Of a stretch of 64,000 nt of DNA, positions 18,365 to 26,343 are shown piece after piece. Source of the stretch: Streptococcus parasuis (GTDB taxonomy: Bacteria > Bacillota > Bacilli > Lactobacillales > Streptococcaceae); the NCBI RefSeq assembly GCF_021654455.1, contig NZ_AP024276.1, forward strand, positions 310,001-374,000, written 5' to 3'. Numbering within the stretch: position 1 is the stretch's first letter; every line of letters begins with the position of its first letter. The notes beneath the pieces were generated by a model, which saw only the letters and a list, made by a program, of their open reading frames with translations, was not told where the DNA came from and searched no databases. A program made the position numbers and the translations under genes.

Positions 18365-18433
18365 TTTAAATTGGCAAAAAGGGAAGTTGATTGAACCACT
18401 CCAACAATTTATCAGATCAACCTATTCCTTGAT

Positions 18434-18476
18434 ATGAAAATCAAACTGCTTTGGACCTGACAGCTTTGATTTTCAA
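18434..18476 (+). repeat. Hairpin with BOX-like ends after glgP
   Basis: GAAAATCAAA and TTTGATTTTC are perfect 10-nt arms around a 21-nt loop. The arm sequence is the same as the terminal sequence I associate with streptococcal BOX/RUP-type elements. No T tract follows, so it is not a good terminator by itself. Confidence 0.45.
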
Positions 18477-18516
18477 AACTACTTTTGAGCCCTCCTTATA
18501 TTATATTAATGAAAAG

Positions 18517-18550
18517 AAAGAATGTTTCGAAAAAGAGACATTCTTTTTTT
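18517..18550 (+). terminator. Terminator of malQ-glgP
   Basis: AAAGAATGT and ACATTCTTT arms with a 12-nt loop run into T10. It faces a minus-strand terminator at 18585-18615. Confidence 0.8.
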
Positions 18551-18584
18551 CGAGAAAGTACTGACTAGTTTTTAATAATTGCAC

Positions 18585-18615
18585 AAAAAAAGGAGCTAGA
18601 ATGCTAGTTCCTTTT
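18585..18615 (-). terminator. Terminator of the GntR gene
   Basis: Read on the minus strand, AAAAGGA/CTAG arms fold around CATT and run into T7. It overlaps the last codons of the GntR gene. Confidence 0.75.
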
Positions 18616-19321
18616 ACCGTTTTGCCATTGAGACAAAGCTTACTTTGTCTGGACGGTAGCTAATTGTTCCATATTGAAAGGCTTGACCGTTTGAGAGATA
18701 GGTAACGCTGGTAACCACGACCACCATCTCAAAGTCGGCTAGGTCCATTAATTGCTTTTCTTCTTCATTCGCAAAGCGGAAAGAAATTTCCCGTCGAGAA
18801 TGAGAGATTGTTAACTTTAATTCTTTCTCTAAATAGCGATAGATAGAGCTTTCAGCAATTTCTTTACTGAGATAAGGGACGACTCTACGGTCAAAATAGG
18901 AAATTTCATATTCCAAACGCTCACCATCTATCGTCCTTACCCGACTCACTCTATAAAAATCTACTTTATCATCAACTTCAAAGGTAGACATTAAATCATC
19001 TTGCCCCTGAACAATATATAGTGAGGTAAGTTCTGTTTGAATCTGGTGTTTAGAACGTTTGTTCAATTCTCCAGCGGTCTTAATTTCAGAAAGATACTGT
19101 TCCTTCATTAACCCGTGTTCGATTACAATTGAAGATTTCCCTTGTTTTTTTTGAATGTAGCCATCCATTTCAAGAAGGGATAAAGCCTTTCGAATGGTGT
19201 CTTTAGAGTAAGAGTAGATCTCCATCAATTCATTCTCAGTTGGTAATGCTTGTCCTGTTGACCAGACTTGATCCTCAATCTTTTTCTTGATATCTTGATA
19301 AACTTTCTTATATTTACTCAT
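18614..19321 (-). CDS. GntR family regulator with UTRA domain (HutC type)
   Basis: A 235-residue regulator: a GntR winged helix at residues 1-70 (LPTENELMEIYSYSKDTIRKALSLLEMDGYI) and a UTRA effector domain from about 90, which in this group binds sugar phosphates. It is divergent from the nuclease-PTS operon and so probably regulates it; the resemblance is to TreR-like regulators, but no trehalose hydrolase is nearby. ATG start with a GGAAATA region upstream, no strong ribosome binding site. An alternative is control of malQ-glgP, which ends next to it. Ligand unknown. Confidence 0.88.
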   Translation of the reverse strand: MSKYKKVYQDIKKKIEDQVWSTGQALPTENELMEIYSYSKDTIRKALSLLEMDGYIQKKQGKSSIVIEHGLMKEQYLSEIKTAGELNKRSKHQIQTELTSLYIVQGQDDLMSTFEVDDKVDFYRVSRVRTIDGERLEYEISYFDRRVVPYLSKEIAESSIYRYLEKELKLTISHSRREISFRFANEEEKQLMDLADFEMVVVVTSVTYLSNGQAFQYGTISYRPDKVSFVSMAKR

Positions 19322-19442
19322 TGTATTTCCATCTTTCTATTCATTAGTGTATCATAAAAGGCTTAGAAAAGGGAAATACAGCTGTATTTTTAATACCTTT
19401 ATTAAGTTTTACGTAAAAGTTTAAAATATTACGGAAAAGCTA

Positions 19443-19471
19443 TTGACTAATGCAAACGTTTACGCTATACT
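19443..19471 (+). promoter_or_regulatory. Promoter of the nuclease-PTS operon with operator in the spacer
   Basis: TTGACT and TATACT with a 17-nt spacer containing TGCAAACGTTTACG (19451-19464). A second partial copy, AAAACGGTTACG, follows at 19474-19485. The geometry is the same as at malQ (14536-14564), which indicates a shared LacI-family regulator and/or CcpA. Confidence 0.82.
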
Positions 19472-19517
19472 ATGGATATAAAGAAAACGGTTACGTATTA
19501 TTTAGGAAAGGAGAGTC

Positions 19518-20309
19518 ATGAAATTACTGACAGTAAATGTCCATGCTTGGTTAGAAGAAAACCAGGATGAAAAACTAGATATTCTAGCTCAAACAATTGC
19601 CGAAAAGGCCTATGATGTCATTGCTCTTCAGGAGGTTAATCAGCTTATAGCTTCTAAATTCGTCACAAGAGAATTGAAGATGGATAATTATGGCTTGATT
19701 TTATTAGAAAAATTAAGAAATCTTGGGCAGTTTGATTATTCCTATCATTGGAGTCATTCTCACATTGGCTATGATCGTTATGAGGAAGGGATTGCCTTTT
19801 TGACAAAGCTTCCTGTCTATGAGGCTGATTCATTTTATTGCAGTCAAAATAAAAGTATTCATTCTATCTTATCTCGAAAAATTATGGGGTTGACAGTTTT
19901 CTATCAAGACCAGTTAATTGATATCTATTCGTGTCATATTAATTTACCAGGTAGTGAAGAAGAGGACCAGTTGGACAATATTCGAACAATTGTCGAACGT
20001 ACGGGTCATCAGCGGTTTAAAATTCTGATGGGGGATTTTAATACTGATGCAATCTCAGACCGGGATGCCTACGATGCAATCAAGAATCTTGGGCTCCATG
20101 ATACCTACGAGTTAGCGCTAGAAAAAGATAAAGGAATAACTGCTGAAAAAGCAATTGATGGTTGGGCAGGTCATAGCCAAGAGAAACGGTTAGACTATGT
20201 TTTTTTCAACCAAGAAAAAACAGTTTTATCTAGTAAGGTTATCTTTAATGGACATAACCGTCCTATCATTTCAGACCATTTTGGTGTGGAAGTTGAATTT
20301 AGTGTATAA
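19518..20309 (+). CDS. Endonuclease/exonuclease/phosphatase family protein
   Basis: A 263-residue member of the EEP superfamily (DNase I / sphingomyelinase / inositol phosphatase fold). Catalytic motifs: LQEVN (metal-binding Glu near residue 39), SCHINLPG (His), GDFNTDA (Asp/Asn near 175) and SDHFGV at the end (Asp-His). No signal peptide, so it acts inside the cell. It is 32 nt upstream of a glucose/maltose-type PTS gene, an arrangement I recall from S. pyogenes; a phosphatase acting on a sugar phosphate is possible, but the substrate is unknown. ATG behind GGAAAGGAG. Confidence 0.88.
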   Translation: MKLLTVNVHAWLEENQDEKLDILAQTIAEKAYDVIALQEVNQLIASKFVTRELKMDNYGLILLEKLRNLGQFDYSYHWSHSHIGYDRYEEGIAFLTKLPVYEADSFYCSQNKSIHSILSRKIMGLTVFYQDQLIDIYSCHINLPGSEEEDQLDNIRTIVERTGHQRFKILMGDFNTDAISDRDAYDAIKNLGLHDTYELALEKDKGITAEKAIDGWAGHSQEKRLDYVFFNQEKTVLSSKVIFNGHNRPIISDHFGVEVEFSV

Positions 20310-20341
20310 ATGGCGTAAGGCCGAAAAATAAAGGAGAAAAA

Positions 20342-22510
20342 ATGAAAAAATTTCTTAGTTTCGAATTTTGGCAAAAATTCGGTAAGTGTTTGATGGTCGT
20401 GATTGCAGTTATGCCTGCAGCAGGTCTCATGGTTTCTATTGGGAACTCTATCCCATTGATTAGTCCAGAGTCAGAACTATTGATTCGTATTGGGAATATT
20501 ATTGCCCAAATTGGTTGGGGTATTATTGGGAATTTGCACTTGCTTTTTGCTTTAGCAATCGGTGGTAGCTGGGCTAAAGAAAAAGCTGGCGGTGCATTCT
20601 CGGCAGGTCTAGCCTTCATATTGATTAACTTGATTACAGGTCACTTTTTCGGTGTGACTACGGATATGCTCGCTGATGCTGCTGCAACAGTAACAACTGT
20701 TTTTGGTACTGAAATTCCTGTTTCAGGTTACTTTGTAAACATCTTAGGACAACCAGCTCTTAATATGGGTGTTTTCGTTGGTATTATTGCTGGTTTTGTG
20801 GGTGCTACAGCATATAATAAATACTACAACTATCGTAAATTACCAGATGTATTAACATTCTTTAATGGAAAACGTTTTGTACCATTTGTTGTTATTTATC
20901 GTTCAATTTTGGTGGCACTCTGTTTAGCGATTTTCTGGCCAGTTGTTCAAACAGGAATCAACAGCTTCGGTAAATGGATTGCAAGTTCACAGGATACAGC
21001 ACCAATCTTAGCACCATTCGTTTATGGTACCTTGGAGCGTTTGCTTCTTCCATTTGGTCTTCATCATATGTTGACTATTCCGATGAACTATACATCACTA
21101 GGTGGTACTTATGACATCTTGACAGGTGCACAAGCGGGTACACAAGTATTTGGACAAGATCCACTTTGGTTGGCTTGGGTTACAGACTTGATTAATCTGA
21201 AAGATGCTGGCGATATGACTCAATACAATGATCTTCTTGCTAACATCACACCAGCACGTTTCAAAGTTGGTCAAATGATTGGTTCTTCAGGGATTTTGAT
21301 GGGCTTAACTTACGCAATGTATCGTAATGTTGACGAAGACAAGAAACATAAGTATAAAGGGATGTTTATTTCATCTGCTTTAGCGGTATTCTTGACAGGT
21401 GTAACAGAACCAATTGAATTCATGTTCATGTTTGCGGCTATGCCTCTTTATCTAGTCTATGCATTCGTACAAGGTGCTGCTTTTGCGATGGCCGATGTCG
21501 TTAATTTACGTGTGCATTCATTTGGTAATATTGAATTCCTTACTCGTACACCAATGGCGATTAAAGCCGGCATCGGTATGGACGTTGTAAACTTTATCTG
21601 GGTATCAGTACTCTTTGCTGTTCTTATGTACTTCATTGCTAACTTTATGATTAAGAAATTTAATCTAGCAACAGCAGGACGTAATGGTAACTATGATACT
21701 GAGACAACAGATGTAGTTTCTAACTCAAATGTAGATACTGCGGATGCAAATTCACAAGTGGTGCAAATTATCAACCTACTTGGTGGTCGTGATAATATTG
21801 AAGATGTTGATGCTTGTATGACTCGTCTACGTGTTAGTGTGAAGGATGTTGCACAAGTCGGAGATGAGAATGCCTGGAAACAGGCTGGTGCTATGGGCTT
21901 AATCATCAAAGATTCAGGTGTTCAAGCCGTCTATGGACCAAAAGCAGATGTTCTCAAATCAGACATTCAGGATTTATTAGAATCTGGTGTTGCAATTCCT
22001 CGTTCAGAAGTGGTTTCTACTAATACAGTGACAGTTGAAACTAAGTTCAAAGGAATCACTGAAGCTGTTTACTCAGTAGCAGATGGACAAGCTGTATCTA
22101 TTACTGAAGTGAATGACCCTGTTTTTGCACAAAAAATGATGGGTGATGGGTATGCAGTTGAGCCTGTAAATGGCAATGTCTACGCACCAGTTTCTGGTAT
22201 TGTAACCAGTGTTTTCCCTACTAAACATGCTGTTGGTATCTTGTCAGACCAGGGTGTAGAAGTTTTGGTACACGTTGGATTAGACACTGTTGCGCTTAAT
22301 GGGGCACCGTTCTCAACAAAGGTGGCAGATGGACAACATGTTCAAGCTGGTGACGTACTCCTTGTAGCAGATTTGGATGCTATCCGTTCAGCTGACCGTG
22401 AAACAACAATTGTAGTAGCCTTTACAAATTCTGCAGAAATTAAATCTGTCAGTCTTGTAAACCTTGGACAAGTAAGTAAAGATAGTCAAGTTGCAACTGT
22501 AGAATTATAA
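20342..22510 (+). CDS. malT: PTS EIICBA transporter, glucose/maltose type
   Basis: A 722-residue fused PTS permease with order IIC (residues 1-440, about ten membrane segments), IIB (about 465-545, phosphorylated Cys in DACMTRLRV) and IIA (about 570-722, active His in VLVHVGLDTV). It imports and phosphorylates its sugar at the expense of HPr-P. The IIC sequence (FGLHHMLTIPMNYTSLGGTYD, VTEPIEFMFMF) is of the glucose superfamily; streptococcal orthologues are named ptsG or malT and handle maltose. The maltose assignment rests on those and on the operator shared with malQ-glgP. ATG behind AAAGGAG. Confidence 0.88.
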   Translation: MKKFLSFEFWQKFGKCLMVVIAVMPAAGLMVSIGNSIPLISPESELLIRIGNIIAQIGWGIIGNLHLLFALAIGGSWAKEKAGGAFSAGLAFILINLITGHFFGVTTDMLADAAATVTTVFGTEIPVSGYFVNILGQPALNMGVFVGIIAGFVGATAYNKYYNYRKLPDVLTFFNGKRFVPFVVIYRSILVALCLAIFWPVVQTGINSFGKWIASSQDTAPILAPFVYGTLERLLLPFGLHHMLTIPMNYTSLGGTYDILTGAQAGTQVFGQDPLWLAWVTDLINLKDAGDMTQYNDLLANITPARFKVGQMIGSSGILMGLTYAMYRNVDEDKKHKYKGMFISSALAVFLTGVTEPIEFMFMFAAMPLYLVYAFVQGAAFAMADVVNLRVHSFGNIEFLTRTPMAIKAGIGMDVVNFIWVSVLFAVLMYFIANFMIKKFNLATAGRNGNYDTETTDVVSNSNVDTADANSQVVQIINLLGGRDNIEDVDACMTRLRVSVKDVAQVGDENAWKQAGAMGLIIKDSGVQAVYGPKADVLKSDIQDLLESGVAIPRSEVVSTNTVTVETKFKGITEAVYSVADGQAVSITEVNDPVFAQKMMGDGYAVEPVNGNVYAPVSGIVTSVFPTKHAVGILSDQGVEVLVHVGLDTVALNGAPFSTKVADGQHVQAGDVLLVADLDAIRSADRETTIVVAFTNSAEIKSVSLVNLGQVSKDSQVATVEL

Positions 22511-22511
22511 G

Positions 22512-22550
22512 AATTGAGAGACAAGTTCATTTTGAGCTTGTCTTTCAATT
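22512..22550 (+). terminator. Terminator after the PTS gene
   Basis: AATTGAGAGACAAG and CTTGTCTTTCAATT pair with one mismatch, then TTTT. Confidence 0.75.
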
Positions 22551-22620
22551 TTAAAAATCTTCTCAATCCTTGTTATTTGTGGTATAATAAAGCGATTTTA
22601 TAAAATGTAGGAGGTTCCCC

Positions 22621-23337
22621 ATGGGACGTAAATGGGCCAATATTGTAGCCAAGAAAACCGCAAAAGACGGTGCTAACTCAAAAGTTTACGCCAAATTTGG
22701 TGTTGAAATCTATGTAGCAGCGAAAAAGGGTGACCCAGATCCAGAAACAAACTCAGCGCTGAAATTCGTTATCGACCGTGCTAAGCAAGCGCAGGTTCCA
22801 AAACATATCATTGATAAAGCCATTGACAAGGCAAAAGGGAATACTGACGAAACCTTCGTGGAAGGGCGTTACGAAGGTTTTGGACCAAATGGTTCAATGT
22901 TAATTGTTGATACACTTACTTCAAATGTAAACCGTACAGCTGCTAATGTTCGCTCTGCCTTTGGTAAAAACGGTGGGAATATGGGTGCATCTGGTTCAGT
23001 ATCATTCATGTTTGATAAAAAAGGTGTTGTAGTTTTTGCTGGTGATGATGCAGATGCCATCTTCGAATTGCTTCTTGAAGCAGATGTTGAAGTTGATGAT
23101 GTAGAAGCAGAAGACGGCACAATCACTGTCTATACAGCCCCAACTGATCTGCATAAAGCAATCGTGGCACTTAAAGAATCTGGAATCCAAGAGTTTAACG
23201 TCACTGAACTTGAAATGATCCCACAATCAGAGGTATCACTTGAAGGCGATGACCTCGCAACATTTGAAAAACTCTACGACGCCCTCGAAGACGACGAAGA
23301 TGTACAAAAAATCTACACGAATGTAGATGGGTTTTAA
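22621..23337 (+). CDS. yebC: YebC/PmpR family regulator
   Basis: A 238-residue protein of the YebC/TACO1 family, annotated as a transcriptional regulator and shown in several species to help ribosomes through proline stretches. The conserved N terminus [20 protein letters not shown] and the RYEGFGPNG and [14 protein letters not shown] blocks are present. TATAAT at 22584-22589 and a GGAGG site precede the ATG; a strong terminator follows. Confidence 0.95.
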   Translation: MGRKWANIVAKKTAKDGANSKVYAKFGVEIYVAAKKGDPDPETNSALKFVIDRAKQAQVPKHIIDKAIDKAKGNTDETFVEGRYEGFGPNGSMLIVDTLTSNVNRTAANVRSAFGKNGGNMGASGSVSFMFDKKGVVVFAGDDADAIFELLLEADVEVDDVEAEDGTITVYTAPTDLHKAIVALKESGIQEFNVTELEMIPQSEVSLEGDDLATFEKLYDALEDDEDVQKIYTNVDGF

Positions 23338-23340
23338 TAT

Positions 23341-23367
23341 AAAAAAAGTGCTAGTAGCACTTTTTTT
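23341..23367 (+). terminator. Terminator after yebC
   Basis: AAAAAAAGTGCT and AGCACTTTTTTT form a perfect stem around AGT. It would work in both directions. Confidence 0.9.
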
Positions 23368-23388
23368 ATATTAAAAGGTTGAAATAGA

Positions 23389-23466
23389 AATCGTCGGCAG
23401 ACGATTCTCATTGGACGTGGGACGTCCTAGAAGGTCGGAGATTGGAACTGCCTGCAGGCAGTTTTC
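23389..23466 (+). other. Three consecutive hairpins before the SAM hydrolase gene
   Basis: AATCGTC/GACGATT (23389-23406, GGCA loop), GGACGT/ACGTCC (23413-23427, GGG loop) and AACTGCC/GGCAGTT (23446-23463, TGCA loop) follow each other in 75 nt; the third ends in TTTTC and is terminator-like. The segment is much richer in G and C than the flanks. It lies after the yebC terminator and about 135 nt before the next gene. I cannot match it to a known riboswitch class. Confidence 0.6.
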
Positions 23467-23601
23467 TTTGTGAATTTGAGAAAAATTGATAGAATTAGGT
23501 AGTTGATATAAAGATAGACTATAAAAGGTCTTTAAAAATATCTATTTGAACGGTTATTGTTTTTCTGTTATCATAGAACGGTAGTAATATAAGGAGAAAG
23601 T

Positions 23602-24450
23602 ATGTCAAATAACTTACTTGTTTTACAGTCAGATTTTGGATTGGTTGACGGCGCAGTATCTGCTATGATAGGAGTAGCACTTCAAGAATCAAGAGATCTT
23701 GTTGTTCACAATCTGACGCACGATATTACCCCCTACAATATTTTTGAGGGCTCATATCGTCTCTTCCAGACAGTGGAATACTGGCCGGAGGGAACAACTT
23801 TTGTTTCGGTTGTTGATCCAGGTGTGGGCTCCAAGAGAAAAAGCGTTGTTGCCCTAACTAATAAAAATCAGTATATTGTCACACCAGATAATGGAACCCT
23901 ATCTTTTATTAAGAAACATGTTGGGATAAAAGCTGTTAGGGAAATCTCAGAAGTCGCTAATCGTCGTGCGAATACCGAGCATTCCTATACGTTCCATGGA
24001 CGAGATGTTTACGCTTATACGGGGGCAAAGTTAGCTTCAGGTCATATTAGTTTTGAGGAAGTTGGTCCAGAACTTAGTGTAGATTATATTGTTGAGATTC
24101 CAACTGTTACCACAGAACTTGGAACGGATTTTGTCAAAGGCGCTATTGATATCCTGGATGTTCGATTTGGATCTCTTTGGACCTCGGTCACTCGTGAAGA
24201 GTTTTATACTCTTTTACCAGAATTTGGGGATCGATTCGAGGTAACGATTTACAACAACGATATGTTGGTCTATCAGAATCAAGTGACTTATGGAAAATCC
24301 TTTGCGGATGTGCGGATTGGTCAACCTTTGCTCTATATCAACTCACTTTATCGTGTTGGACTTGCAATTAATCAAGGATCGTTCGCCAAGGCTTATAATG
24401 TCGGTGTCGGTCAGAACTGGCATATTGAAATTAGACGTATAGTCAATTAA
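23602..24450 (+). CDS. SAM hydroxide adenosyltransferase (DUF62)
   Basis: A 282-residue protein of the fluorinase/DUF62 family, which in non-fluorinating organisms hydrolyses S-adenosylmethionine to adenosine and methionine. Visible hallmarks are QSDFGLVDGAVSAMIG at the N terminus, HDITPYNIFEGSY, VSVVDPGVGSKRK, TPDNGTLS and FHGRDVYA. It lacks the fluorinase-specific loop as far as I can tell. Two GAACGGT direct repeats (23548 and 23576) flank the likely promoter. It is 27 nt upstream of an ECF substrate-binding gene, a linkage common in Firmicutes. Confidence 0.9.
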   Translation: MSNNLLVLQSDFGLVDGAVSAMIGVALQESRDLVVHNLTHDITPYNIFEGSYRLFQTVEYWPEGTTFVSVVDPGVGSKRKSVVALTNKNQYIVTPDNGTLSFIKKHVGIKAVREISEVANRRANTEHSYTFHGRDVYAYTGAKLASGHISFEEVGPELSVDYIVEIPTVTTELGTDFVKGAIDILDVRFGSLWTSVTREEFYTLLPEFGDRFEVTIYNNDMLVYQNQVTYGKSFADVRIGQPLLYINSLYRVGLAINQGSFAKAYNVGVGQNWHIEIRRIVN

Positions 24451-24477
24451 TTACTTTATTTTACAAGGAGACTTATA

Positions 24478-25023
24478 ATGAAAAATAATTCGATTAAAAC
24501 TGTTGTTGCAACTGGTATTGGTGCTGCTCTTTTCGTTGTAATTGGCTTGGTAATCAATATTCCAACCTTTGTACCTAATACGAGCATCCAGCTTCAATAT
24601 GCTGTTCAGGCTCTTCTATCCGTTCTTTTTGGTCCTGTTGTTGGATTCTTTGTTGGATTTATTGGTCATGCTCTTAAAGACTCTATTCAGTATGGTCCAT
24701 GGTGGTCTTGGATTTTAGCTTCAGGTGTATTTGGGCTTGTTGTGGGTGTAGCAAAAAGTCGTCTTCGTATCCAAGAAGGAATTTTTGAAGGGAAAGACAT
24801 CCTTGTGTTCAATGTCTTCCAGATTGTGGCAAACATTGTTTCTTGGGGTATCATTGCACCAGTACTAGACATTGTTATTTATAGCGAACCTGCTAATAAA
24901 GTTTTTGTACAAGGTTTAGTTGCGGGCATTGCAAATAGTGTTACTGTTGCTATTGCTGGTACGATTTTATTGGCTGTGTATGCGAGAACACAAGTAAAAT
25001 CTGGTAGCCTATCAAAAGACTAA
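24478..25023 (+). CDS. ECF transporter S component (UPF0397 family)
   Basis: A 181-residue integral membrane protein with about six hydrophobic segments, of the UPF0397 family. The N-terminal segment [17 protein letters not shown] is typical of S components, which dock on the EcfT scaffold. NCBI-type annotation calls the family riboflavin-like, but the vitamin is not shown by the sequence. It follows the DUF62 gene by 27 nt and has a terminator behind. The ATPase and EcfT genes lie 1.3 kb downstream, after trhO. Confidence 0.88.
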   Translation: MKNNSIKTVVATGIGAALFVVIGLVINIPTFVPNTSIQLQYAVQALLSVLFGPVVGFFVGFIGHALKDSIQYGPWWSWILASGVFGLVVGVAKSRLRIQEGIFEGKDILVFNVFQIVANIVSWGIIAPVLDIVIYSEPANKVFVQGLVAGIANSVTVAIAGTILLAVYARTQVKSGSLSKD

Positions 25024-25032
25024 TAAAATAGG

Positions 25033-25061
25033 ATGAGCTGTTACAAAACAGTTCATTTTTT
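25033..25061 (+). terminator. Terminator after the ECF S component
   Basis: ATGAGCTGTT and AACAGTTCAT arms with an ACAA loop and T6. Confidence 0.85.
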
Positions 25062-25119
25062 TGATGTGAAATATCAATATAGTTTTTTGTTGTATCAAAA
25101 CAGGTTTCAGTTCAGATTT

Positions 25120-25148
25120 TTGTAATATTGACTGGTACACGATATAAT
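25120..25148 (+). promoter_or_regulatory. trhO promoter
   Basis: TTGTAA and TATAAT with a 17-nt spacer, 68 nt before the start codon. Confidence 0.6.
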
Positions 25149-25216
25149 CTTAGAGAGTCGTTTATTAGAAATGACAGAGTTTTATCATCTATTGCAAAGA
25201 TTGAGAAGGAGAAATT

Positions 25217-26200
25217 ATGTCAAAAGACATTCGTGTATTGCTTTATTATAAATATGTCCCAATTGAAAATGCAGAAGCCTATGCTGCCGAGCATCTAGCT
25301 TTCTGTAAGTCTATCGGACTCAAAGGACGTATCTTGATTGCCGATGAGGGAATCAACGGTACTGTTTCTGGTGATTATGAAACAACACAAAAATACATGG
25401 ACTACGTTCATGAAAACCCATTGTTCAGCGATTTGTGGTTTAAGATTGACGAAGAAAATGAGCAAGCTTTCAAGAAAATGTTTGTTCGTTATAAAAAAGA
25501 AATTGTTCACCTTGGTTTGGAAGACAACGACTTTGACAACGATATAGATCCACTTGTAACAACAGGTGCCTACTTGTCACCAAAAGAGTTCAAAGAGGCT
25601 CTCTTGGATGAAGATACAGTTGTTTTGGATACGCGTAATGACTACGAGTACGACCTAGGTCATTTCCGTGGTGCGATCCGCCCAGACATCCGTAACTTCC
25701 GTGAATTGCCACAGTGGGTCCGTGATAACAAAGAGAAATTCATGGACAAGCGCGTAGTTGTATACTGTACTGGTGGTGTTCGCTGTGAGAAATTCTCGGG
25801 CTGGATGGTTCGTGAAGGTTACAAGGATGTCGGCCAGCTCCACGGTGGTATCGCAACCTATGGTAAAGATCCAGAAGTTCGTGGCGAATTGTGGGATGGT
25901 AAGATGTACGTCTTTGACGAGCGTATCGCTGTCGATGTTAACCATGTTAACCCAGTTGTCGTTGGTAAGGACTGGTTCGATGGCTCACCATGTGAGCGCT
26001 ATGTCAACTGTGGCAATCCATTCTGTAACCGTCGTATTTTGACATCGGAAGAGAATGAGCATAAGTATGTTCGAGGCTGTTCAGCTGAATGTCGTGCACA
26101 TGAGCGTAACCGCTACATTGTTGAAAATGGTTTGACACGACAAGAATGGGCAGAACGATTGGAAGCAATCGGGGAGAGTTTGGCGCCTGTAAATGCTTAA
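25217..26200 (+). CDS. trhO: tRNA uridine(34) hydroxylase TrhO (rhodanese domain)
   Basis: TrhO hydroxylates U34 of tRNAs on the route to 5-methoxyuridine. A 327-residue protein with an N-terminal acylphosphatase-like domain ([14 protein letters not shown]), a rhodanese domain ([16 protein letters not shown], then [14 protein letters not shown] with the active Cys near residue 183) and a Cys-rich C terminus ([19 protein letters not shown]). ATG behind GAGAAGGAGA. It has its own promoter and terminator, so it is an independent unit between the parts of the ECF transporter. Confidence 0.93.
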   Translation: MSKDIRVLLYYKYVPIENAEAYAAEHLAFCKSIGLKGRILIADEGINGTVSGDYETTQKYMDYVHENPLFSDLWFKIDEENEQAFKKMFVRYKKEIVHLGLEDNDFDNDIDPLVTTGAYLSPKEFKEALLDEDTVVLDTRNDYEYDLGHFRGAIRPDIRNFRELPQWVRDNKEKFMDKRVVVYCTGGVRCEKFSGWMVREGYKDVGQLHGGIATYGKDPEVRGELWDGKMYVFDERIAVDVNHVNPVVVGKDWFDGSPCERYVNCGNPFCNRRILTSEENEHKYVRGCSAECRAHERNRYIVENGLTRQEWAERLEAIGESLAPVNA

Positions 26201-26208
26201 TAAATCAA

Positions 26209-26235
26209 TTGCATTGAGAAATCAGTGCAGTTTTT
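26209..26235 (+). terminator. Terminator after trhO
   Basis: TTGCATTGA and TCAGTGCAG pair with G-T wobbles around GAAA, then T5. Confidence 0.7.
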
Positions 26236-26331
26236 GTTATAAATGATATTTCTGATTGAGAAATATTGACAGAACGTCTTCACAAAGGTGGAATCTAGTG
26301 ATTCTTCCTTTTTTTCAAAGCCAATTTACGT

Positions 26332-26337
26332 TATAAT
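26332..26337 (+). promoter_or_regulatory. -10 box 6 nt before the ECF ATPase start
   Basis: TATAAT is separated from the ATG at 26344 by only GGTTCT. The predicted transcription start coincides with the start codon and no Shine-Dalgarno is present. The -35 region is only a T run, so promoter strength is uncertain. Confidence 0.55.
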
Positions 26338-26343
26338 GGTTCT

